DNA from: Phytophthora sp. 'mugwort'
Lineage: Eukaryota > Oomycota > Peronosporomycetes > Peronosporales > Peronosporaceae
Assembly: GCA_033558025.1 (NCBI GenBank)
Contig: JAUCEF010000007.1
Coordinates: 7,688,001-7,752,000 of the forward strand
Reading direction: 5' to 3'
DNA length: 64,000 nucleotides
Shown: positions 31,430 through 43,439 of the stretch, piece after piece
Numbering within the stretch: position 1 is the stretch's first letter
Layout: each line of letters starts with the position of its first letter
The notes under the pieces: generated by a model
What the model was told of the DNA's origin: nothing
Seen by the model: only the letters and a program-made list of their open reading frames with translations
The model's database searches: none
Translations under genes and position numbers: made by a program

Positions 31430-32890
31430 CAGCCTGCCGTCATGGTTGTCAACAAAGACCTCACCGCCTTCTTCTACAAGTTCCCTGGGGGGCGGTGTGT
31501 ACCGCTGCAAGCTGTGCGAGGCCGACCGCAAACAGCTTTCGGGCACCGGGTACACAAACCTCGTGACGCACCTCCCGGCGCATCACGCGGAAGAGCGGCC
31601 CCTCCCGTCGTACGGCTTCGTCTCCGAGGAACGTCCCACCGCTTTCAATGGATGCCGTGGGTCGTTGAACGCAACATGCCCATCAGCGAGGTCGACAATG
31701 AGCTGACGCGCGCGATGTCGTTCTGGAGCGCCATTAGCTCAAAGATGCTCAGGGAGCCCATGGAGGGTGTCGCCACCAAGGTAGGCGTACTCATTGCCTA
31801 CCAGATGGGCAACGCCATGGTCTGCTGTTTGACGATTGGTCGCACGCCACCGTCCACTAATCGGGCTCTACGCCATCTATGAGCGCGACGGACATCTTTG
31901 CCAGCGCTTGATTGGGTTGGCTCCCTTGGACGAAGGCAGCCAAGACGCAGACGCTCACATTGAGCTGATGCGCACGGTGCTGTCGGTCTTGACAAGACAA
32001 TCGACATAGGATAGTTCCTGGTGGGCGATAACTGCTCGGCAATCAGTCGATCGCAAACAACGCCTCTAATTGGCTGCTCAAGCCATCGTTTTAACCTCAC
32101 CATTAACAAGTTCCTGGTCGGGTACGAACCCTTTGTTAAAAAAGGTCAATACCCTCATGTCTCATCTGCTCCGGCCGAACAACGCCGCACAGCTCGCCAA
32201 GCACTCCAAGTGCACGCGGTCAAGCGCAAAGTCACCCGCTGGTCGTCGGCGTTCGCTATGGTGGAGAGGTATGTGCACATCCGCGCTGAGATCCGCAAGT
32301 TGGAAGCCGTTGATGACCTCGTCCATACTGGCGCAGCTCACAAGAAGCTGCTCGATCCGCTCAAGCACATGAAGAAGTTTGAGAGCGTCACAGCGTCTCC
32401 AGCGTTTGAACATCACGATGGTTGAGGTACGTCTGCTTTTTGATTCTATCCTAACCGAGTATCCAATCATGGGCGAACACCGGAAGGCGTCAGCCAACTT
32501 CGTGCACTCGCCGGTTTTCGAGAGCGCATTCGTCAAGGTCATCAACGATATTAAGGTCTCGGCCGCGGAGGTGGCGGCTCTAGCGCCGCTCGCGCTGGCA
32601 CCAGGAACCGGCTCCATAACTGTGTCGGCTGGCTCTAAGCGCAAGACGCACGAGCCCGACTACGCGGAGCTGATCCTGGGCGCGGGGCCGAAGCAGCGCA
32701 AGGGCGACCGCGGGACCCGCTACAGCGCCATAGTGAAGATACCCCCCCCCCCCCCCCCCCCGACGTCGAACTTGGTCGAGCGCCTCTTCTCCGAGTTATC
32801 CTGACGCCGCAACGCAGTGGAACGCGACCGGCGAACTTCGAGATGATCGCTTTTCTTCGAGCGAACTGGTCTTTATGGAATGTGTCGACT
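31430..32890 (+). pseudogene. hAT-type transposase relic, copy A
   Basis: Frameshifted transposase of the family also present at 36.6-37.4 kb and 45.7-47.3 kb. In order along the + strand: a BED-type finger (YRCKLCEADRKQLSG, NLVTHL) at ~31498-31590; PWVVERNMPISEVDNELTRAM at ~31650-31710; APLDEG and DAHIEL at ~31920-31965; FLVGDNCS at ~32010; GCSSHRFNLTINKF at ~32072; VTRWSSAFAMVERYV at ~32230; EVRLLFDSILTEYPIMG at ~32426; and a dimerisation end SNLVERLFSEL at ~32767. Frame changes at several points and stops make it inactive. C17 (31348-31364) lies just upstream and C20 (32742-32761) within it. Confidence 0.75.
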
Positions 32891-33164
32891 CTGATCGACT
32901 TAGATAGCGAGGCCTAGCCATCAACATAAGAGGAAATAGTGCTTCAAGTGAACATGGAGTCTCCAATTTGCAGTTACTGCGGCCGTTATTATTATTGAAT
33001 GACTCTATATGGCCGCCAATACTAAGGCTGTCGGTTGCTCCCATACTGTATTGTCCGAGCTCTGGGTCTTATGTGACTTACTAAAACGTTACTACGACAT
33101 TAATAATGAGTCGGGCTTTCGAAAAATAGCAAACAAAGTTCATAATTACGCATTCAACCAACTG

Positions 33165-35778
33165 CAGTGACTACAGTAATTAGTCTGAGTTCACAATTAG
33201 TCTGCGTTCAAAATTAGTCTATACCAGACTAATTCATGTGACCTGGAATTCTTCGTCTTCAACATTCGTCTGAAAAACGTTCAATTATTAGTCTGCATAG
33301 AATTGGGCTCGCCTTGGCAAAGTGGGTTGGTTCTTGCCCATCCAGTCCCATGAACTGAGTTCGAGTCCCTATGTGCGATGATTATCCGGCACCGAGTGTA
33401 GAGGCGCAAAGCACCGAAGATGGGCTCTTCTTTCTTAGGAGTAGGGCGGATGGTGTCGATCAAATGAGCAGGCTGTTTTGCCCCTTTTCTTTCTTTTAGT
33501 ATCCATTTCTATAATTTGAGCTCTCATACTACGCAGCCATTTATGAAATGGGTTTCGTTGTGGGATTCTTTTACTGTGCCTACTGCTATTGGACCGGAGT
33601 GCTCGCTCGCAATCAGTGACGCTCTACACGTAAACCCCATTCTGAACCAACCATAGCTTTGATACAAAACCGCAGCTCGCAGCGCTCACTTTGCAACCAG
33701 CATACAAGAATCCCCCCCCCCCGAAAAAAAAAAACACCGCTCAAATGGACGTCGGCGATTCCTCTCTGTGTGGTGGTTGTGGCGAGAGCGCTGGTAAAAT
33801 CATCAATGCCCCGACTGTGTATGTGCGGTGCATCCTTTTTGTGGAACGCGTGTCGGCCCTAAAGGATTCGGCCAGCTCGTGAAATGGCAAGCCTGTTCTT
33901 CCACCCCACCCAGCTCCAGTACATCCTCGTGTGCCACTGAAACACTAGCTACGTCCAAGCCTCGATCAAGCAGGCTATTCTTGAGCTCGTCAATTGTCAC
34001 TGCATTCGCACGGGCTAAACAAAAACAGGTTCAGCATACCGGGGCTTGCAGAATTAAGAGCCCCGTCGCAAACACAGACCCGACTTCAACATCAAATGGC
34101 CTGACAAGAGTGGCATATGATATTCAAGTCAAAGACGCGTCAGGCGAACCTAGCTAAAGCGATGGATTGGTGGCGGAAGCGATCGAAGTTTCTTGAAACG
34201 GGGCGTGGTTCGAGCGTGGTTTCTGGACGCAGAAAGGTGGGCGGATGCGCTTGAATCGGAAACGTGTCTCTGGCAGAAGCCGACGTCCAAGCACTTGGGT
34301 AACTGGCTTCACCCCGTTTTTCTTGATGAGTTTGACCGCTTCAAAAAGCTTGGCCTAAAGTTCGATGCTCCGCTGCCCCGCCAAGTAACACTTCGCCAGT
34401 TTCACACGCAGGGAGCTACATTTAGTACCGAATCGGTCGATGACAACGACGTTCTTCTGGCAGCAAAGATGACGACGAGATGAGTTCAAGCATTCATGTA
34501 GAAGCATCGGATTGTACTGCGAGCACACACCGGCAAGCGCCGAGAAGCTCCGAGAAGCAAGCCGAAGTCGAGCGCGATGTGGTAACTCACCTTGGTCAAT
34601 TAAAGAGGGATTTTGAGAGCGGCAAGCTCGACGAAACGCAGTAAAGAATGTGGATGAGACGCATTTCATGATTGACTTCGACGACGAGAAACCTTAGGCT
34701 TCACTGGTGAAACGAAGATAAAGTACGCCGGCGTAGTTTCTGGTGGAGAAGGGATGACTATGGTCGTTCATATCTCGGGTGGTTCGAGTGGATATATTCA
34801 TTCTCCCATGATGATTTTTTTCACGAATTCAAAGCGAAGCTATCCCATTCGAGGCGTAAAGGACGATGTCATCGGCGCGGGCTATCGTTTCAGGGACGGA
34901 GGGGTGGATGGACCAGCGCCTGTTTCGAGAGTACCTTACGGAAAGAAGAGCGATGGCTGCCGACCCCCACGGCCAAGAGAAGACTATCTTCCTGGATAAT
35001 TGTTCTGGTCATCTCGATGAGTCCGAATGCAAAGATGACTCACGCATCTCAATGCACGGCTGAATTATCTGCCGGCAAACGCAACCGACCTATGTCAGCC
35101 TGCCGACTCGTTCGTCGTTGCGAAGATTAAGGACGTTTGGTCGCGAATGTGGAATGACAAGAAGATTGGTCTTATTAAAGACAAGCAGTGGTAAAAAAAA
35201 GCCCGAAAAAACGGCAGCTATTCGTGTAAGCTGAAAAACCCTGGGAAACTCTTCTGAAACTCTTCTTTCTGCAGCTGGCTGCGGCTGCTGTTAGAGAAGT
35301 GAATCAATAGCGGGACAAGAATGGCATCAACTACGCCCGCAAAGCTATGATGCGCTGCGGTTGGCGCTGGGTGTTGATGGAGTGTGGTCAACACGTCAGC
35401 GCTTCCTCACCTTCAAGAGATCATCCAGAAATACCCACAACAGTTCGCAGGAGACGGAGTCCGATGCAATTGATGACGATGATGGAGACGACACGGATGC
35501 AATTCCACGAGAATGTGAGACGAACAGCAGTGAAGACGAAGCAGAAGAAGCCGGGTTTGTTAGTTCTGTTGTGATAAACAGCGTTGGTGATGAGGCAATC
35601 GTCTAGCTCACTGTGCATAACACACTTTTTTTGAAGTTCAGACTAATTAGGAAGTTCATGAATTAGGCAATGTTCAAAATTAGTCTATGTCATCTAGGCT
35701 CAGACTATTTAGTATAAACACGTTGAAAAATCTGCTAGCAATAATTAGTCTGAGTCAGACAAATTACTGTAGTCACTG
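33165..35778 (+). mobile_element. Pogo/DDE_1 transposon, 2.6 kb, with subterminal ATTAGTCTG repeats
   Basis: Ends are inverted repeats beginning CAGTGACTACAGTAATT (left 33165-33188, right 35755-35778, 23 of 24 match). The right flank is TA; the left is TG, probably a mutated TA. Short ATTAGTCT motifs in both orientations crowd both ends (~33178, 33197, 33214, 33230, 33288; ~35641, 35683, 35748), like transposase-binding sites. Inside, the + strand encodes a broken DDE_1 transposase: NVDETHFMIDFDDEKP (~34653), GGEGMTMVVHISGG (~34742), WMDQRLFREYLTERRAM (~34906), FLDNCSGHLDESEC (~34988) and ATDLCQPADSFVVAKIKD (~35078), in shifting frames. A tRNA-derived unit sits near the left end. Confidence 0.82.
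33305..33480 (+). mobile_element. tRNA-derived SINE candidate nested in pogo element
   Basis: TGGCAAAGTGGG (A box) at ~33316 and GAGTTCGAGTCCC (B box) at ~33357 are correctly ordered and about 40 bp apart. The flanking arms do not fold into a full tRNA. It lies between the left inverted repeat and the transposase relic, where the right end of the element has no counterpart. A T-rich tract (TTTTGCCCCTTTTCTTTCTTTT) follows at ~33476. Precise limits are not visible. Confidence 0.5.
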
Positions 35779-36679
35779 TAGCCAGCTATATTGGCTACCT
35801 GAAGAGCCCTTTAGTTCCTCCAGATCGCCAGCCATTTTCTGCCGCAGAACCTCAAATAAAACTACAAAAACGATTTTGGCCCTTCTAAATAAAAATTTCG
35901 GCGCACGATCTGGAAGTGGTCGAAAAAATATGTTTGACATCTGCCGTTGCCATGCTCGACATTGATGACCAAGCAGACGAAAGTTTCACTAAAATTGTGC
36001 CCTCAACAATGTATCCAAGCAAAAGTATCCAGAAAAATAACCCAAATTTTGTCATCTCAAGTATCGGAACTACATGTACTCCCGTGCACTAATCCATAGC
36101 TTTCACTCATTCCTCCATCAGCGTTGTTCTTCTTCCGTTGGCGATTTCGTGTCTTCGGCTGCACTTGCGGACGACGAGTACTGGGAGATTCCTCTGCAGC
36201 GTCGTTCACTACTGTAGTCTCACCATGGCCGATGCGGCGCCGCTCCTCGCACATTTGAGCTCGCTTTGCCTCTTCTTCCTTCTTTGGCTCATCCGTTTCC
36301 TCCGGCGGTTTTTTTGTAAGACGGGTAGCAGCGATATTGGGCTGACTGATACGGTTGAAGGAGCCTCTCTCTTTCTCGGGATTTATGTGATGCGAGTGGC
36401 GCCACTCGGACTAACGGCGAACCCAGCGGCATCAACAGTCGAAACGCGAAGGTTGCGTTCAAACAGACCACTTTTGCGCTTGGCTTTGACGTAGACTTGT
36501 ATCCAACGAGGGCTTGTCCTTCGCGAGGCATGCGAAACAGTTGATACTTTTGTATCAGCGATCGGACAATTCACTATAAAAATTGGTTGGGAGGCTCGTC
36601 AAAGCAATAATAATAAGGGCAATATCCGATGTCGCAATAATAATATTTCAGTAATATCCGTAATAATATCCCATTGTAC
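35779..36679 (-). other. Unassigned stretch with a charged reading-frame remnant
   Basis: 36057-36574 on the minus strand reads, with frame changes, as a Lys/Glu/Arg-rich protein fragment (WIQVYVKAKRKSGL; PPEETDEPKKEEEAKRAQ; QPKTRNRQRKKNNADGG). I do not recognise it. It directly follows hAT copy B in transcription direction and may be repeat-derived. The rest is AT-rich and without signal. Confidence 0.3.
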
Positions 36680-37400
36680 CGGTATGTAATTTTTGAATGC
36701 GCAGTTGTCGCCCACACAAACTGGATCATGTCAAGTCGCTTGTGGTAGACCCCGAGCACATTCTCGATCATCTCGATATGAGCGTCCGCGGTCTGGCTGT
36801 CCTCGGCTAGCGAGATTGCCAACAGTGGCCGCTCACATACACTGCGTAGATCGCCACAAAGTGCATCGGTCCGCACGTCCATCCCTCTAACATGAGCCCG
36901 AAGCAGTCCCCCATGCGACTAGCAAGCTTGGTCCGACGTTTCTTGACATGGGTGATGTAGCGCAGCAGGATCTTCGATGAGATTGGTTGGAGACGCGGCA
37001 TCGATCGGGTAAGTAGGTCGTCGACCTCAGCAAGAGCGTGGTTGCGCATGACAACCCATTCCATCCACTTGTAGATCTCCATCGCCTTCTCGTCGTCGAA
37101 GCCGTGTTGCGTTTGCATGCCGGAGAGGGGGTGCTGACTAGCAGCGAAGATCTCAGCATGGCCCGGGTACTTGGCGACGAGATGGCTCATTAGGTTCGAA
37201 TAACCTGTGCGTGTGGTCTGCTTGCGCGTGTGGTGTCGAAGCTCTTGCACTTGAAGACGCCGTCGCCGCAGGCAGCGAAGAAAAAGTTGCAGAGACTGTT
37301 GAGGACATGGTGGCTGGTCGGTAGAAGTTCGAGAACTATGCACAGGGCCTCAAGTATTGGGGCTGCTTGAGCTATGGGGCTATCGAGAACCAACCAATGT
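36680..37400 (-). pseudogene. hAT-type transposase relic, copy B (N-terminal part)
   Basis: Minus strand. A degraded BED finger (GVFKCKSFDTT near 37250; GYSNLMSHLVAKY) is followed by WMEWVVMRNHALAEVDDLLTR, PISSKILLRYI, MGDCFGLMLEGWTCG and FVAIYAVY (~37080-36815), then LLAISLAEDSQTADAHIEM (~36800). The N-terminal 250 or so residues match copies A and C in order; the rest of the gene is absent. MLEGWTCG corresponds to the region of the first hAT catalytic Asp, but that residue is replaced here (LEGW rather than DGW). Confidence 0.65.
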
Positions 37401-38399
37401 TGGCTCCCCTAATAGAGCAATTTTGGAGATAAATACTATTATTACTGGTCCAATTAGCTGGTTTACGGATCGGGCGATTTCTCAATAATAAGTTATTCCG
37501 TCAATATAATGCAGAATATATTATATTTTGATTATTTTTCCGATCGCTGTTTTGTATGTCTGAAAGCTTCTAGTAATACTTCTCGAGAAACGACTTCACG
37601 TTCACTATGTCGGTTCCGTAGGCAACTCCACACCATTTTAGCCGAATGACCCACAATGCGCCGTCGTCATCGTTTATGGGGCTCCATTCATTGAACCTCT
37701 TTCTTATACTATATATTCTCTGAATTTATTTCAAAGTTTAGAAGCGATCGCAGTCATGATCTGACTTATCGACTATTGAATCCTTAACTAATCCGATATC
37801 AAGTTTAAAATCGATAGTACAGGGTTAACATACAAATGATAAGTAACGTGGTAGTACAGTGGAATGGATAAAACATGATACCCTGGCCATGGCGATTTTG
37901 TCATGAATGTAGCTTATGTCGCCAGGTTGTGTGGATTACACGAATATTTGCTTCGTGCGACCATCGTGACACCTAACTGGGGCAAAGCGAGCATTCCGAC
38001 GCGATTTTTTCAATAGAAAAATGGAGTTGCTAGTTGCACCCCATTTTATTAACCTCCTTTGTAAGTGATGTAGCATGATTGAGTGATATGAGCCGAAGCT
38101 CGGCAGACTGGAAGAACTATCCGCATCGCCCTTGCTGCTCGTATATTGAGTCAGCTCATCCTCTTGAATACTCTATTGATGAATATAGGACGAAGCGCGA
38201 TTGATGTGAGATCACACAGCATGATTGAGTAACCGCGGCGGAGTGGAAGCAGTTGGCACACTCGCTTCTACTACCCTCCGCACGTAGTCATGGATCATGA
38301 TCATTGGCAACAACGGGTGGTCGATGCAAAACGCAGGCAGCGAGCCGGTGACCCTGGTGGCAACGATAGAGCTCGTGAGCATCGCAAGAACAACGAATC
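37401..38399. other. AT-rich gene-free DNA
   Basis: No gene or repeat with clear ends seen. CATGATTGAGTgA-like sequence occurs twice (~38075 and ~38219). Confidence 0.35.
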
Positions 38400-38935
38400 G
38401 CGATGCAACATCCCAATGATGCAAGTGCAGAATTACCTGGCCTTGTGCTTCCTGAACGAATGAAAGAAATATGTGCAGAATGTGCTGAGCGTTTGTCGAA
38501 CAAGCATCAGGTCCAAAAATGCTACTGCGTCTGTGATTGTCTGCATTTAATCGATAGGGTAGAAATGAAGGGCGTTAGCCGCTGTAAGACGCTGTTACAA
38601 ACCATGCGTGCTCGTTTGACACCGCAACGTAGTTGAATTGCTCCATGAACACCGTGAAGAGTACACGGAGCACGTAATTGATGCAGCGGCCGGGAATGAC
38701 CACTTCGATATTGTTGTATTTCTTAGCAACAACCGGATTGAAGGATGCAGTAATTTGGCGTCGGCTCGTGCTGCTGATTACGAAGCGCTTGAAATTGTGC
38801 TATGACTGAGAACGTTTTACCCCGAAAGGTTCGGTGAACGCGCTGTTGCCGAGGCTGCTGAAGCTTATGCTTGGCCCGAAACGATCATGCAGCGCGTAAG
38901 AATTGAACTCAAGTGTGGTGACATGGTGTAAGAGT
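38400..38935 (+). pseudogene. Ankyrin-repeat protein fragment
   Basis: A decayed piece of a host-type ankyrin gene. After a Cys-rich part ending near 38636, a shifted frame reads LHEHREEYTEHVIDAAAGNDHFDIVVFLSNNRIEGC and ASARAADYEALEIVL (~38641-38800), the A-x-x-x-GH-x-x-VV-x-x-L pattern of ankyrin repeats in large oomycete families. Stops at ~38634 and ~38803 break it. Only one to two repeats are visible. Confidence 0.45.
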
Positions 38936-39378
38936 GAGAGTACTGCAGAGATGAGAATCGAATACCGATGGTACGAAAAAAAAACGCGTTTAGTGCGCCT
39001 TTTTATATTATATTATAATAAAAATCGTGTTTCTGGTAGAACGCTGGTTTAAAAAAATTCTAAAATTCTTTCCGCTTCTTTTTCTTAATCTTATAGTACT
39101 TAAAATTTCAGAGCTTCTTCAGGCCGGAGGCACGACTTTGTCATATCTTATTTTGCAAGGGTATTCTTCTATGCAGCTTGCAATAAAAACGGAAAAGTGC
39201 AGTATATGTATTATTTCACTCACGGAGAAAATAGTAATGTTAATTTAGGGACCCAATACTATTGAGCCTCTTCCATATTGCTAATTAATACATTAATCAG
39301 CCGTGTAGTGGTATTATACTACTGCACATACATGTACTGTAGTACACTGTAGTACATTATCCAAGCGCTACAACAATA

Positions 39379-40072
39379 CACATATCGACGGAAGATATGG
39401 CCTATACGAAGCTTATGGCCTATACCATTCTTGTCAAATCTTCCTAATCGTTCACTATGGAAAGTATTTTAACCAGTCACAGGCGGACAACACTTTTTTA
39501 TGCGTCGAAGTAAAGGTTTCTGATTTATCTTGTATTTTGAGTGCAGTATGTAATGCTGCACATGGTAGAATTGGTGTTCATCATTGTTTAAACTCCATGC
39601 TTCTAATTGAAACTGATTTGTTGCCGGTAAAAAAAGCTGCATATCCTTTCCATTTTGAAGGCAATAGCAAACAGAATAATCGAAAAAATAAGATTTCAAA
39701 ATATCCGAACGGTACGATTTTTAAGTTTAGGTACAATATTACTGTGAAAGAATACTACATATTTGGAAGGTTACTTGTATTGTGTACGAGTGCATGATAA
39801 CGAATGACCCGATTTAACACCTGTACGAGTATATCCAAGATTGACTACAATAAAACAATTTGTCATAGTTTTTGCAACTTCACCGAGCTATAAATAATTT
39901 TGACATGTGAAGGAGGTCAATCATGATTGGCGTCTATTCGTCAAAACAAAGAGAATTAATAACCAATCACGATGATAGGCTATAACCAACGTCCTTTGTA
40001 GTCTGCGCTTGTACTATGATTTTGTATGGGATCGCATTTCTGTCCACAGGCCATATCTTCCGTCGATATGTG
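39379..40072. mobile_element. MITE-like element, 694 bp, 25-bp inverted repeats
   Basis: The left end CACATATCGACGGAAGATAT (39379 onward) is matched in inverse by the right end (~40048-40072), at least 24 bp without mismatch. It is bordered by TA on both sides, so it looks like a Tc1/mariner-type non-autonomous element. The interior is AT-rich and has no transposase. A second half-site TTATGGCCTATACC lies just inside the left repeat. Confidence 0.78.
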
Positions 40073-40099
40073 TAGTACAGGCGATGTATGAAAAACCGG

Positions 40100-40912
40100 T
40101 GTATTAACGAATTCATATGTATGGCAAGGCGATGAGTCTCCTAGGCGAGGCACGTTCCGTTGATGATGGAATCAATCCATGGACGTGCGTGCGAAATGCG
40201 CGCGTACGCACCAGAGCGTCCTTAGAGCCACAAGGCGATGGACCCCAGCTCGACAGATCGATCAGGACGTCCTGCGAGCTGTTTCGAGGACAAGTGGGCC
40301 ACCCGAATCACTCTCACACGAGTCCTTGTTCACAACACCAGCAGCGCAAAGCATCGAGCTGTCCGCATCCATTGTGTTCGTGTAGTTCTCATCATTCCAC
40401 AGAGGGAGGTCCACGCAACGCACGCAATTCGTAGGAGACCGTGCCGTTATCCGTAGTGTAGCCCCAGCCAAGCATTTTTGCGGATTTACCCGGAGCAAAG
40501 TCCGAATCATTAGCTGCTGCAAGCTCTGCGGGGATGATGGAGCTGGGCCTTGTCAGTTCCAGAATTGCAAAGTCGTTTGGAAACAGTCCGGCCTCGTAGT
40601 TAGGGTTGTTCATAATGGAGACGACCTTGATCTGCTCACCGTCGGTCGATTCGTTGATGAAATGAGAGCCCACGGATACCCACCGAATGTCGTAGTTGCT
40701 GCTGCAGTGATGCCGTGATCACAAGTTTAGGCGAGATGAGAGTTCCACCGCAGACGTTGTTGCTGCTAGCGGTTCTGCGAATACCAGTCGTGTAAGTCTT
40801 GGTACCAGCTGGGACGATCTTTCCGCCGAGGATCAACTTGCGCTCAATGGCATGAGCCAGAGTCATGGAGGCTAGTACGAAGCAAGAACCGGCAACAGTG
40901 ACGGAAGTTTTC
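40100..40912 (-). pseudogene. Trypsin-like serine protease (S1) relic, glucanase-inhibitor-like
   Basis: Secreted S1-fold protein gene broken by frameshifts. From the ATG at 40912 the minus strand gives a signal peptide (SVTVAGSCFVLASMTLAHA), then ILGGKIVPAGTKTYTTGIR and NVCGGTLISPKLVITAS. A frameshift falls exactly at the active-site His motif (~40705). The next frame reads GSHFINESTDGEQIKVV and FPNDFAILEL (catalytic Asp region), then another shift leads to CAAGVVNKDSCESDSGGPLV (Ser motif, ~40330-40275). The rest to ~40105 continues in further frames. Oomycete glucanase inhibitor proteins have this layout, usually with dead catalytic residues. Here Asp and Ser motifs survive, so an active-protease ancestor is also possible. 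Confidence 0.75.
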
Positions 40913-41709
40913 ATAACGGATTCTGAAGTTGTAGAATAATAAGGTCCGGGTTGGACGGTAAAATGCGAAATGGTCGATGGAGCTCCCAGGCAAAGCACGG
41001 CATGTGCTCAGCATCGTAGACCAGTAGGGCTTGTTACACGTCCAAAATTATCATGTGTTTGTGTGTTGTGCATTTGGTATTCGACTATGAATTGAAAATT
41101 TGTCCACGATGCTAATGCGTGTAGTACACGTAGTAGATTGTATAACAGCATCAGAACTGCAGCTATGCACACTGTTTTAGCTCCGTTGGTACGGTGTTGC
41201 GCTTGCGTGTGTGGTTGGCATCTCTAGCGTGATCTTGTTCAAAGGATTCCTTTCAGCTGGAAGAAGTTAATTTAGCCTCTTGCCCGAGAGTATCCTCAAC
41301 CAGCAAGTTAGATTACGCGGTTCAGTGCCATCGTAAACAAAATTAGAAGTCGCTAAATGCGTGTTAAATATTTACCTCGTTAAATTAGAGAATACAAAAT
41401 ACGCCGCGAGAGTCGTACTCTTTCCGACTTCCTTGGCTTATAGAGGTCGCTCATGTACAGGGCACAGACAACTACTAAACAAGCCGGCAACGAATAACCC
41501 GGCAGTTTGCCGATCCATCCCACAACTCCCATTGTAAAATCAAATTTATAAATAAGCCAATAGAATGCTGGAGCACGTAATTTAAACCAATCAAATAACG
41601 AGATTATATAGTTATAGCAAGTCAGTCCTTTTGTTGTCCGACTGGACGTCATTTCATCCAATCCAATCCTGACTTTTATCAGTGCCGAGTTTTTCTGTCG
41701 GGTGTGGTA
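40913..41709. other. Gene-free AT-rich DNA between protease relic and Tc1 element
   Basis: No coding or repeat signal recognised. It would contain the former promoter of the protease gene. Confidence 0.35.
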
Positions 41710-42057
41710 CACTCCCGGACAGAATATTACGATCACTAAGTTTTTTTTGCTATAACTTTTCTGCTACTGAGCGTTGTAGCTTGCTGTTTAGATATGTGCT
41801 ATAGACAGTCCAGAGAAGCATAATTATGATGAGAAATTTGCGACGTTCGCGCTGCGAGGGGAGGCTCCCATCCAAAAAACCGTATAGTGGACACGGACAC
41901 AGTTTACGGTCGGTCTTATGTATACAAATTAAAGTCAAACGTCACGAAATGATAGAATCGTTATCTACTAGTAGTGCGTAGTGTTACCCTGCTTGGAGAT
42001 GACTTCGATGCAGCGTCCTGGCATCGAGGCCACGAGCTTGCGCAATTTCGTTACTTA

Positions 42058-42202
42058 TAATATAGGTAAGCATACATATTATGTATGGATCTAGGGCGAT
42101 TAACCATATATAAGTAAGTATACATATTATGTGTGGATCTAGGGCGATTAACCATATATAAGTAAGTATACATATTATGTGTGGATCTAGGGCGATTAAC
42201 CG
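42058..42202. repeat. 48-bp tandem repeat, three copies
   Basis: The marker CTAGGGCGATTAACC starts at 42091, 42139 and 42187, so the period is exactly 48. Because 48 is a multiple of three it makes a repeated 16-residue open frame, which is an artefact. It lies inside the Tc1 element, beyond the end of its transposase. Confidence 0.9.
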
Positions 42203-42544
42203 CAAGCCACTAATTCACTAGACAACAGTCCCTGCTCTAAATCAATTCATCTAGTATGTAACTTCCTATCCTGAACAAGTATTACATGTACTCTCACGTC
42301 TTGAGCTGTCGTGCTGTCTTTCTTACTCGTGTGTATGGTACAAGTGTATTGGTATTCTCAGGTCCTAGTGTAAGAACTCTCCAGGTATGCAATGCTATAT
42401 TTTAGTTACGACGAAGTTAATAATCTATCAAATGCATTAAATGGAGTAGTATTAGCGATACAGTGGCGGGCGACATAGTAGATATCATCAGGCTAACATT
42501 GTTAAAGTTAAACCCACCTTTAGGCAGGGTAAGCAAGGTCAAAA

Positions 42545-43439
42545 GCTTCCCACGCCGCTAGAATGGCTGCTCAAATCCGCGATGCTGCCGTACTGCTTTC
42601 CACTGCGGTAGACGATCTGAGCCATCATGGCCCAGACATTCTCGATCGTGTTCAAATCCGGCGAGCGAGCAGGCCAATCGAGAACGCGGATACCTTCGTC
42701 CGCGAAGAACTCAGTCGTGAACTTGAAGCGGTGGATGGAGGCGTTGTCCTGCTGGTAGATGTAGTCCACACCATGATGGAGATATGTAAAAGGGAGCATG
42801 TACTCCGACACCATGTAGACGTAGTGCTCCGGCGCCTGTCGCCCTTGGAGCACTGTGAGCTCTGACTTTTCCAGATACGATGATGCTTCCCCAAGCCATT
42901 ACCGATCCACCGCCATTCTGTCGACGCACAGTCTGTCTTGTAGGCCGTCGTATGTCAAGCCGGTAGTGTCGCAGACCATCTGGACAATCGAGGTTGAGCT
43001 TCTTCTCATCGGAGAAGACGATCTGGGGCCACATATTCCGGCTGGACAATCATGCGCTTAGCCTAACCCAGTCGAGCCAAATTATTCTGCTAGGTGGGGG
43101 GAGGGTGTTGTCCATCTTGGCGTAATCGCGCCAGTTGTCGCCAGCCAGAAGGTGTCGAATCTTCCGCGCTGTGCACGTTCACGAAAGCTCCTCCTTCAGG
43201 CGCGTGGAGCTGAAGTCGCCAGTAGCTGCCTTGCGAATGACGCGGCGAGTCTCCCGTCTGGAGAGCGAAGGCTTCCTGCCTGCTGTGCGGCGCCGGGTCG
43301 AGCCTGTCTTCAGTGCTCGCTGTATACAGGCCCTTGAGTGCTTGATCGTTTTGGCGATAACTCGGATGCTGAAGCCGCCCTCGCTCAGCCATTGGATCCG
43401 CCCGCGCTCCGCCTCGGTCAACGATGGTCCTCGGCCCAT
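42545..43439 (-). pseudogene. Tc1-type transposase, frameshifted
   Basis: From the ATG at 43439 (MGRGPSLTEAERGRI) a helix-turn-helix part follows (GGFSIRVIAKTIKHS; SLSRRETRRVIRKA). The frame shifts near 43180. The catalytic part then shows FSDEKKLNLDCPDG (first Asp, ~43010), RQTVRRQNGGGSVMAWGSI, then after another shift YIYQQDNASIHRFK (second Asp, ~42755) and LDWPARSPDLNTIENVW (third acidic residue, ~42670). All three catalytic acids and motif order of Tc1 proteins are present; only frameshifts and at least one stop disable it. Confidence 0.85.

Noticed and set aside
41984..42205. Repeated peptide IALDPHIICILTYIW
   Set aside because: It is produced by the 48-bp minisatellite read in one frame; it is not a gene.
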